Positions 57,543-64,000 of a stretch of DNA of 64,000 nt are shown piece after piece. Every line of letters begins with the position of its first letter. The stretch's first letter is position 1. Position numbers and translations under genes: made by a program. Origin of the DNA: Aphanomyces cochlioides (taxonomy: Eukaryota > Oomycota > Saprolegniomycetes > Saprolegniales > Verrucalvaceae); the NCBI GenBank assembly GCA_019828595.1, contig JAHQRK010000007.1:1612001-1676000 (forward strand), given 5' to 3'. Below the pieces are notes generated by a model. That model made no database searches. It was not told the DNA's origin and saw nothing but the letters and a program-made list of their open reading frames with translations.

Positions 57543-57552
57543 TCTCCGGATA
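57543..57552. promoter_or_regulatory. TCTCCGGATA, palindrome variant
   Basis: CCGGATA core, 10 bp beyond the previous motif and 85 bp upstream of the ATG at 57458 (minus strand). Confidence 0.35.
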
Positions 57553-57708
57553 ATCCATGAAAACCTTTTTGTACCTCATGCTCAAACAACTTTCTTCCCA
57601 TCATATCCCATCGTGAGCAACTAAATAAAGTAAATGAAGTAATTGAAATGCCACAGAAGCTTTTCCGTGAGCTTTGGAGAAGACGACTGTAGGGGACTCA
57701 TGCCAACC

Positions 57709-57782
57709 AACTTGTTGATTCGTCCAAAACGACACACATTCTCATGGGATTGCGGTCAGTCGGTACTCGTAATCGGATTGCC
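57709..57782. repeat. Diverged direct repeat, left copy
   Basis: About 74 bp in the space between SDR copies 1 and 2, beginning CTTGTTGATTCGTCCAAAAC and matching 58095-58170 at about 80 percent by eye in the same orientation. Confidence 0.55.
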
Positions 57783-58094
57783 CTTTGTACTGGAGAATCC
57801 ATCATTTTCGTGATTGACTTTGCTGGTGGTCCTTCGTACTTGTCACCATGCCATGAAATAATCGAGTGGTGGTGACGATGGTTTCCTCGAAGACATCATC
57901 GGTCAATGCCTTCCGTCATTGATCAAGCCTTCTACTTCGACTTTATAATTACGTTATCACTGAGGAATACGACTCGCCACTTCGTACAAAATGTTCGTCG
58001 AATGTTTATAATATCTAAAGGATCGACAACGGACTTTTCCCTGTGCATTCCTCCTCGAAGCCAGACAACCCCAACTTCCATCGAAAGGAGTACC

Positions 58095-58170
58095 CACTTG
58101 TTTGATTCGTCCAAGAACGACATACATTCTCATGAGATTGCGGTCATTTGGTAATCGTAATAGGATTACC
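58095..58170. repeat. Diverged direct repeat, right copy
   Basis: Partner of 57709-57782, beginning CTTGTTTGATTCGTCCAAGA. It is consistent with the SDR pair having arisen by local duplication with rearrangement. Confidence 0.55.
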
Positions 58171-58255
58171 CCGATTGTCCACGGGGATAAACTGGACTTG
58201 AGGAGACACCAAAGTACTGATTGCCATTTTCAAATTTCTGTCGCACTGGAACAAC

Positions 58256-59008
58256 ATGAACTCGATCTCAGGACACACTGTCGTTGTCACTGGTGGCGCC
58301 TCTGGCATTGGACTCGCACTCGCTATCCGTTTCCTCCAAAGCGGAAACAAAGTCATCCTCGTCGGGCGTCGTGCCAACAAACTCAATGAAGCCAAGGCGG
58401 CCCATCCCGACTTCCACACCGTCGTCGGAGACATGACCACGCCTGAAAGCCGAGAAGCGCTCTTCCTCCTTCTCACCACCCAACATCCAGACATCGATGT
58501 CTTTGTCCACAATGCTGGCATTCAGCGTGCGGTGGACCTCAAGCAAGGTTTGGTGCCAGACTGGAAGACCGTGTCGAGCGAAATTGACATCAACTATGCG
58601 GGTGTGATCCACATGACGATGTTGTGGATTCCTCACTTTTTGAAGAAACTGTTTGCAGCGTTTATCACTGTGACAAGTGGACTATCGTTCGCACCATTGG
58701 CGAACGTTCCCGTGTACTCGAGCACCAAGGCGGCGCTTCATTCGTTTACGTGGTCGTTGCGGTACCAATTGGCCGACACGCCGATCAAGGTGATTGAGAT
58801 CCTTCCACCAGCAGTGGACACGGACCTGCAAGCACCTGGTTTGCACACGTTGGGTGTGAATGTTGACGAGTTTGCGGATGCGGTGTATGGTCGATTGAGT
58901 GCCGGTGAAGAGGAGATCGGGTATGGGTTGGCCGAGACGGGTCGTGTTGCATTCCGCAACGCATTTGGCGCAAGTTTTGCTGGCTTGAATGCTCATTTCT
59001 CGAAGTAG
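58256..59008 (+). CDS. Short-chain dehydrogenase/reductase, copy 2
   Basis: Intronless, 250 aa, head-to-head with copy 1 (798 bp between ATGs). The same SDR motifs are intact (TGGASGIG, NAG, Ser, YSSTK). I saw one coding difference from copy 1 in the first 230 residues (Leu for Pro in FLKKPFAAF) and a different last 12 residues (FAGLNAHFSK). No clear TATCCGGATA upstream, unlike copies 1 and 3. Same presumed NAD(P)H oxidoreductase role. Confidence 0.92.
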   Translation: MNSISGHTVVVTGGASGIGLALAIRFLQSGNKVILVGRRANKLNEAKAAHPDFHTVVGDMTTPESREALFLLLTTQHPDIDVFVHNAGIQRAVDLKQGLVPDWKTVSSEIDINYAGVIHMTMLWIPHFLKKLFAAFITVTSGLSFAPLANVPVYSSTKAALHSFTWSLRYQLADTPIKVIEILPPAVDTDLQAPGLHTLGVNVDEFADAVYGRLSAGEEEIGYGLAETGRVAFRNAFGASFAGLNAHFSK

Positions 59009-59554
59009 ATTGTAAAATTCAACAATAGAGTCGATGCAAGATCGTTGACTGCGCAACCCTCGACTTGGGTGGTTTTGGTGAAATCCAAGTTGGAGCTCAC
59101 TTATACGCACGGTAGAGACGGCCACTGTTTGCTCTCGATTGATCGCGAATATGTCATGACTCTCGTAATGTTGACTCCATCACTGCAAGAAGCATCGTTC
59201 TCGATCATCTTGGACACTTGGTTAGCGAATCCATGATGTGGAGACTTTCATTTGATCACCATAATTATCAAGCATCTTAACGAAGCTTCATGTCTGTGAT
59301 GAAGTCCGATTGTGCGTACGATTCAACCGCGACAAGGTTCATGCCGAGTAAACGCACCAACCTGTCAATAACCAAGGCTGCTCTCAATTTCATTTGGCGG
59401 AATCGTAGTTCACTTGAGAAGCTCTACTCAACAGATTATATGCAATATCTGTTGCGAGCGCTGTCAGTTTACGACGCTCGAACGCTCCAACGACAAAGTA
59501 GTCGTTTCTGATGTACATATAAGTTTAGACCGTATGCAAAGTAGATTCAATCTT

Positions 59555-59590
59555 CGTTCCTCCAAAGCAGAAACAAAGTCATCCTCGTCG
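59555..59590 (+). pseudogene. 36-bp fragment of the SDR gene
   Basis: CGTTCCTCCAAAGCAGAAAC and the following 16 bases match codons for FLQSGNKVILV of the three SDR genes with two to three differences. It abuts the 170-bp repeat. Confidence 0.6.
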
Positions 59591-59591
59591 A

Positions 59592-59761
59592 CTGGATGAC
59601 CCTTCGGGTGGCGGCGCTGTGATCTCCGCTCGACTTGAAGGTTTTGGGTCGTTTGACGGCGGAGGAACTCAGGTGAAACCAATTGGACAATCGTTGGCTC
59701 CGTCGCGTCCTCCAGTGGTCGTGTCAACCTGTCAGACCAACGGACATTGGCTCGATGGCTC
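59592..59761 (+). repeat. 170-bp dispersed repeat, copy A
   Basis: Matches 61967-62136 with about six differences by eye. It begins CTGGATGACCCTTCGGGTGG and ends TTGGCTCGATGGCTC. One frame reads through it (ISARLEGFGSFDGGGTQVKP), so it may derive from a coding exon. It lies directly after an SDR fragment; copy B lies directly before one. Confidence 0.75.
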
Positions 59762-59996
59762 TTTTCATATTGCCTCGGGGAACGATCTGAGGCTCTGGTC
59801 CATTTCGCCTCTTGATATTGCCATGGAGAAATGGACGCTTGTGTCATGAGATCGATTTCTCCAAGATGTTGATCACTCCCACTGGAAGGCGCTGGTTCAA
59901 GTCGACATCATAAGTTGTTTCATCGTCGGATATCCAAGACGACCCGTCGCACTTTGGTACGATTCACATGGGCGAGGCGAAATCGATGCCGACGAC

Positions 59997-60251
59997 TTGG
60001 TTTCAACTTCTTCAACGGTCGAGTCGGTCTTGCGGGAATTTCGAAGTCTCTGCCGTCTTGGATTGGGTCATCTTGCTGTCCAGCAAGTCCTGCACCGTGG
60101 CGTCCATGACATGATGATGGACGACATGATGAAGAACAAATGGAGCCAGGAGAGGTCTTTGCCAACACACGTTTGTTGGTCTCGGGCATTTTACGAATGC
60201 CAATACCAGGGGATATCACAGACGTCCCTGAGGCGTTTGATTCGAGACTAA
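59997..60251 (+). CDS. Doubtful ORF, 84 aa
   Basis: Reads VLREFRSLCRLGLGHLAVQQ then Met/Asp-rich (DMMMDDMMKNKW); the frame is open upstream to about 59930 (GRGEIDADDL) but has no ATG there. It may be a relic of a coding gene. No family recognised. Confidence 0.2.
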   Translation: MVSTSSTVESVLREFRSLCRLGLGHLAVQQVLHRGVHDMMMDDMMKNKWSQERSLPTHVCWSRAFYECQYQGISQTSLRRLIRD

Positions 60252-60539
60252 GTGCTATTCGACTACGAGTTGTCGATAGAAGCAGGAGACCCCGACAATG
60301 AGTCGACTTCAAAAATATTCAGCGAGGCATTTCACCTAGCAAGTTTGACAAGCGATAATTGTCAAATACTCGAGGTTCCAGTCCAGTCGCCCCTTGCTCT
60401 TTCTATTTGCCTGCGTTGTGGTGGGAAGGACGAACGCATGGATTGAAACATGATCGTTTGGCCAGAGCGGATACGACATGAAGCAGGGAAATCCACCCTT
60501 CCATCCATTCTTAAAATGCAATATATCTAGATTTTCAAG

Positions 60540-61637
60540 TTATGGCGACCTACACCCTGCGTATAGCTGGACAAGACTCGATACGAGAGCCCAACCTACC
60601 CAGACTTTCAACACGCAACCAGCAGTCGTCGTCGCGATACCAAATGTTGTAGCCACCATCGATCCCAGTCGGGATACCAACTCGTTGGCATCTTCCTCGA
60701 CAAATTCTGGATCGTCGCGTCTTGCTTCTTCATCTGGCGTCTCATCACCATCGTCGACTGGAGAGAATGCAATCGTGTCAGCAAACAAAGGCACCGACGA
60801 CGTCCCATCGACCACCATAGCGTCTCCAACCAGACCAGACGGCATCCAAGGCAAAGGGCCACTCGTCACACTGTGTACGGGATGGGTCAATGTGCCGTCT
60901 TGGGTCCAAATCGTGGTCACACCAAGTAAAACGAGGACCCCCACGCAGATCATCAACAGACCGACACACATGGGCCCGACGAACGACAGCTCTCTCTTCA
61001 CATCTTGATCATTCTTGTCTGTTGCGACCACGGCCTTTGTCCACGTCTTGACTCTCCAACACGCGGACATCACAAGCATCCACGTCCACGACATGACGGC
61101 CACCAAGAAACTCCACGCATGGACGACGACAGCAACCACGAGGCTCACGAAGCACACCCAAATCCACATCACGTTGCTGTGGTCAGCCGTCGCGCGGGAT
61201 TTTTCGTGCAATGCACTTTGGAGTGCCGCCGCTTCGTCTTCAAGTACCTTCATCGCTGTGTCCTTTGCCGTGACTTCCGCCTTCGCTGCCTTGAGCTCGC
61301 TAGTCAACGTCGCCACTTGCTCCTTCAGCCCTTCAGCTTCCTTCGTCTCCTTTGTGAGTTGTGACCGGACGCTGGACATGTCCGTCGATAGAGCCGCGAC
61401 TTGCTCGCGGAGTTGAGTTACCGTCGTCTCCGCTTCTTTCAGTTGTGGTTTCAGCTGTCCCTCCACCACGTCGTTGAAAAACGACACCATGACGTCGACG
61501 TGTTCCGCCTTCTCTTGTACTTCGCAGAGCGCGCTTTCGAGCTGTTCGCGGCATGCCAGGAGCTCGGCCTTGGTGGCATCGAGCTCGAGTCGGCAGTCAG
61601 TATCGATCAGGTCTTCTTGCTTGAGTTGGGCTTGCAT
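60540..61637 (-). CDS. Coiled-coil protein with C-terminal membrane segments
   Basis: Intronless, 365 aa. Residues 1-150 are one long heptad-rich coil (KAELLACREQLESALCEVQE, LREQVAALSTDMSSVRSQL). Hydrophobic, Trp-rich segments follow at about 155-195 (VMWIWVCFVSLVVAVVVHAW) and 217-243 (VGPMCVGLLMICVGVLVLLG). An acidic Asp/Glu stretch with DDGDETPDEEARRDDPEFVE (about 292-315) precedes a weakly hydrophobic end. The topology suggests a membrane-anchored tether. No family recognised. It lies between SDR copies and repeats. Confidence 0.7.
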   Translation of the reverse strand: MQAQLKQEDLIDTDCRLELDATKAELLACREQLESALCEVQEKAEHVDVMVSFFNDVVEGQLKPQLKEAETTVTQLREQVAALSTDMSSVRSQLTKETKEAEGLKEQVATLTSELKAAKAEVTAKDTAMKVLEDEAAALQSALHEKSRATADHSNVMWIWVCFVSLVVAVVVHAWSFLVAVMSWTWMLVMSACWRVKTWTKAVVATDKNDQDVKRELSFVGPMCVGLLMICVGVLVLLGVTTIWTQDGTLTHPVHSVTSGPLPWMPSGLVGDAMVVDGTSSVPLFADTIAFSPVDDGDETPDEEARRDDPEFVEEDANELVSRLGSMVATTFGIATTTAGCVLKVWVGWALVSSLVQLYAGCRSP

Positions 61638-61966
61638 GGTTTGTCAACACGGTGGCAAATTCGGAAATGAGCGTTGGCCGAGGCTGCAGAATGCGCCGCC
61701 ATTGCATGGAAAAAATTCAAATTTTCGCACAGTGTCCCAAGTCTTCCGTCACCTTCGTCAGCGATGCTGCTGCTGCCTGCATGTGGACAACAGACTTGGG
61801 CGGTCCCGACAGCAAGTCAGTCCTCCTGGTTTTGAAAGGCAAACTGATTCGAGTTCATTGACGTCAACTGTACGATATGTGTCAAGTTCCACCAGTCACT
61901 TGACGTACACTATACGACTTGACATGTGTCAAGGTACACGACAAATGTCGTCATGTGCCCCCCTCA
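61638..61966. other. Intergenic with GTCAAG/CTTGAC-rich inverted segments
   Basis: Between the coiled-coil gene and repeat copy B. From 61855 to 61960 the sequence repeats ACTTGAC/GTGTCAAG units in both orientations and could form hairpins. No gene seen. Confidence 0.4.
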
Positions 61967-62136
61967 CTGGATGCCCCCTCGGGTGGCGGCGCTGCGATCT
62001 CCGCTCGACTTGAAGGTTTTGGGTCGTTTGACGGCGGAGGAACTCAGGTGAAACCAATTGGACAATCGTTGGCTCCGTCGCGTCCTCCAGTGGTCGTGTC
62101 AACCTGTCAGACCAACGGACATTGGCTCAATGGCTC
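61967..62136 (+). repeat. 170-bp dispersed repeat, copy B
   Basis: Second copy of the segment at 59592-59761, same orientation. About 45 bp later the broken SDR copy begins. Confidence 0.75.
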
Positions 62137-62180
62137 GTTTCTTCAACCGATTGCCTCGAAGGGCGGGCGTTCTGAGGCTT

Positions 62181-62401
62181 AATTTCAATGAAACTAAGGT
62201 GGCCCTTCTCGACTTCCACACCGTCGTTGGAGACATGACCACGCCTGAAAGCCGAGAAGCGCTCTTCCTCCTTCTCACCTCCCAACATCCAGAGCGTGCG
62301 GCGAACCTCAAGGAAGGTGGCGCCAGACTAGAATACCGTATCGTGTGAGATTGACATCAACTATGCGGGTATGATCCACATGACGATGTTTTGGATTCCT
62401 C
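62181..62401 (+). pseudogene. Broken short-chain dehydrogenase copy
   Basis: Matches the SDR genes from about codon 42 to 125. It lacks a start, carries a 33-bp deletion that removes the DVFVHNAGIQ region (NAG motif), has an in-frame stop near 62328, and stops matching after TTGGATTCCTC. It is therefore a non-functional remnant. Confidence 0.85.
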
Positions 62402-62675
62402 GATGTGACCAATTTGCAAAGCAAAGCTTGTGGCTGTCGCCAGTAAGAACGTCAGCGCATCAAATAACCATTCGTCGTGAGGTGGAGATCAAAGGCGGGC
62501 AACATCTCTCGCAAATGCCAATTCAACACCGCTTCATCCCAGCAGGTGCAGAATGTAATGAACATATGCCCTACTTGGCGGAGCGGCTCCACCAAGCACC
62601 CCACCACCACCACCAAGCGAATAATAAGAGCAGAGCATCTACAAGTTCCACCCATCAAGTTGGTAAACTTTCCGT

Positions 62676-62685
62676 TATCCGGACA
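62676..62685. promoter_or_regulatory. TATCCGGACA, palindrome variant
   Basis: One mismatch to TATCCGGATA, 121 bp upstream of the ATG at 62797. Confidence 0.45.
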
Positions 62686-62696
62686 ACTTGAACAAT

Positions 62697-62706
62697 TATC
62701 CGGATC
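62697..62706. promoter_or_regulatory. TATCCGGATC, palindrome variant
   Basis: One mismatch to TATCCGGATA, 21 bp after the previous copy and 100 bp upstream of the ATG at 62797; followed at 62709 by another half-site, CCGGATTA. Confidence 0.45.
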
Positions 62707-62796
62707 TCCCGGATTATTCTGCCATGAGGACCATCGTAAACATGCAGATCCATGAACGATGACTGCACTTTCAAATTTCTGTCGCACTGGAACAAC

Positions 62797-63555
62797 ATGA
62801 ACTCGATCTCAGGACACACTGTCGTTGTCACTGGTGGCGCCTCTGGCATTGGACTCGCACTCGCTATCCGTTTCCTCCAAAGCGGAAACAAAGTCATCCT
62901 CGTCGGGCGTCGTGCCAACAAACTCAATGAAGCCAAGGCGGCCCATCCCGACTTCCACACCGTCGTCGGAGACATGACCACGCCTGAAAGCCGAGAAGCG
63001 CTCTTCCTCCTTCTCACCACCCAACATCCAGACATCGATGTCTTTGTCCACAATGCTGGCATTCAGCGTGCGGTGGACCTCAAGCAAGGTTTGGTGCCAG
63101 ACTGGAAGACCGTGTCGAGCGAAATTGACATCAACTATGCGGGTGTGATCCACATGACGATGTTGTGGATTCCTCACTTTTTGAAGAAACCGTTTGCAGC
63201 GTTTATCACTGTGACAAGTGGACTATCGTTCGCACCATTGGCGAACGTTCCCGTGTACTCGAGCACCAAGGCGGCGCTTCATTCGTTCACGTGGTCCTTG
63301 CGCCATCAGCTCGCTGACACTCCGATTAAAGTGATTGAAATCGTTCCTCCCGCAGTCGATACGGATCTCCAGACCCCAGGCTTGCACAAGTTCGGAGCCA
63401 ACGTTGACGAATTTGCAGACTCGGTTTATGGACGGTTGAGCGCTGGCGAGGACGAAATTGGGTTTGGAACTGCCGAAGATCGTCGTCTTGACTTCCGCAA
63501 CACGTTCGGTGCCGGCTTTGCCGCCATGAACTCTCAAAGCCACTTTAAAAAGTAG
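62797..63555 (+). CDS. Short-chain dehydrogenase/reductase, copy 3
   Basis: Intronless, 252 aa, all SDR motifs intact. The first 490 bp are nearly identical to copies 1 and 2; after about 63286 it abruptly differs at many synonymous and some non-synonymous sites (RHQLADTPIKVIEIVPPAVD versus RYQLADTPIKVIEILPPAVD), ending AAMNSQSHFKK. It therefore looks like an older paralogue whose 5' two thirds was overwritten by gene conversion. The ATG at 62797 matches the starts of copies 1 and 2. Confidence 0.92.
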   Translation: MNSISGHTVVVTGGASGIGLALAIRFLQSGNKVILVGRRANKLNEAKAAHPDFHTVVGDMTTPESREALFLLLTTQHPDIDVFVHNAGIQRAVDLKQGLVPDWKTVSSEIDINYAGVIHMTMLWIPHFLKKPFAAFITVTSGLSFAPLANVPVYSSTKAALHSFTWSLRHQLADTPIKVIEIVPPAVDTDLQTPGLHKFGANVDEFADSVYGRLSAGEDEIGFGTAEDRRLDFRNTFGAGFAAMNSQSHFKK

Positions 63556-64000
63556 ATGGCATTCATCAAATACATGTCGTGGTCTTGTTGTCTCCACAGT
63601 CTTGAGCTTGCTTCTCACCGTATCGGTAGAGAATGGAAGGACGTACCGTTGGTCGAGGTTCTAGTCAGTGCAAGTTGTGGCTAAGTCCCAAGGCGTTAGA
63701 GCTACGAGCCTTCCCAAGGATAGTGTGAAGACGGGGATGGAGGCAGATGACCACTGATCCATTGGTGTAAATGATTCGAAATGACTGCAGAATTGCATTC
63801 GTCAGGAAATGGAACATGGATGCGACCAAGTTGAACCAGATAGCCCTGCTCGTTCGTGCGACGATCAGCCACTACTGCGTGAAACGACGAGTGAATGGAT
63901 TGCCAAGTGAGTGCTTTGAGGATCGCATCGTCGGTAAGCTATCTTGTGGACGACGTGTTTAGATCTTCTGCGTGAAGGTGGACTTGAAACTCAAGTGTTG
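63556..64000. other. No gene recognised to the window end
   Basis: 445 bp downstream of SDR copy 3. Short frames only, no repeat or motif noticed. Confidence 0.5.

Larger units (their letters stand above)
59009..60539. other. Repeat-bearing intergenic region
   Basis: 1.5 kb without a confident gene. It holds an SDR gene fragment (59555-59590), one copy of the 170-bp repeat (59592-59761) and competing frames at 59915-60312 on both strands that look protein-like only in parts. Confidence 0.5.

Overview
This is a gene-dense nuclear window from a eukaryote with many very short spliceosomal introns. Wherever two open frames could be joined cleanly, the intron is about 36-60 nt, usually 40-50, GT..AG. 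The gene set fits an oomycete, most like the Saprolegniales (Aphanomyces or Saprolegnia type). The reasons are two proteins built from tandem C-x4-C...C-x2-HGGG repeats, multi-PDZ scaffolds, a Kelch-TM-RING family, compact intergenic spaces and a mix of animal-like and plant-like housekeeping genes. The species assignment is inference. Most genes had to be assembled by eye from several frames, so exon boundaries are approximate unless given exactly.

Layout. 0-1.3 kb: 3'-truncated PDZ protein (-). 1.4-7.5 kb: many-exon CCDC17-like zinc finger/coiled-coil gene (-). 7.6-8.8 kb: CAX-type Ca2+/H+ antiporter (-). 9.6-13.2 kb: WASH/FAM21-like actin regulator (+), a conserved-looking unknown (-) and a DNAJB12/14-type ER co-chaperone (-). 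13.8-16.5 kb: F-box/LRR-like protein and an acidic low-complexity protein (both +). 16.5-23.3 kb (-): an alpha/beta hydrolase fused to a PX domain, CCT8, maspardin (SPG21) and a WD-like propeller. 23.9-30.2 kb: RING-H2 protein (-), two small genes sharing one CATG start, and a TPLATE/TSET-like adaptor subunit (-). 30.3-36.4 kb: methyltransferase-like protein (+), a basic/coiled-coil protein (-), a Cys/His-repeat protein (+) and a TRF4/PAPD-type poly(A) polymerase (-). 37.3-42.8 kb: an NSUN2-like protein with degenerate catalytic motifs (-) and a Rim15/IRE/MAST-type AGC kinase with a PDZ domain (-). 43-49.2 kb: three tandem genes for signal peptide-Kelch propeller-TM-RING proteins (-). 49.3-55.4 kb: protein-only RNase P (-), a second Cys/His-repeat protein (+) and a MYND plus multi-PDZ scaffold (-). 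56.7-63.6 kb: a younger, repeat-bearing region with three near-identical short-chain dehydrogenase genes, a broken fourth copy, a smaller fragment and a duplicated 170-bp segment, with a coiled-coil/transmembrane protein between them.

How things relate. Genes are packed tail to tail (gaps of 12-37 bp) or head to head. A 10-bp palindrome, TATCCGGATA, occurs in single or paired copies 25-230 bp upstream of at least seven unrelated genes, and I did not see it in coding sequence; it is the best candidate for a shared promoter element. No tRNA, rRNA, CRISPR array or intact transposon was recognised.
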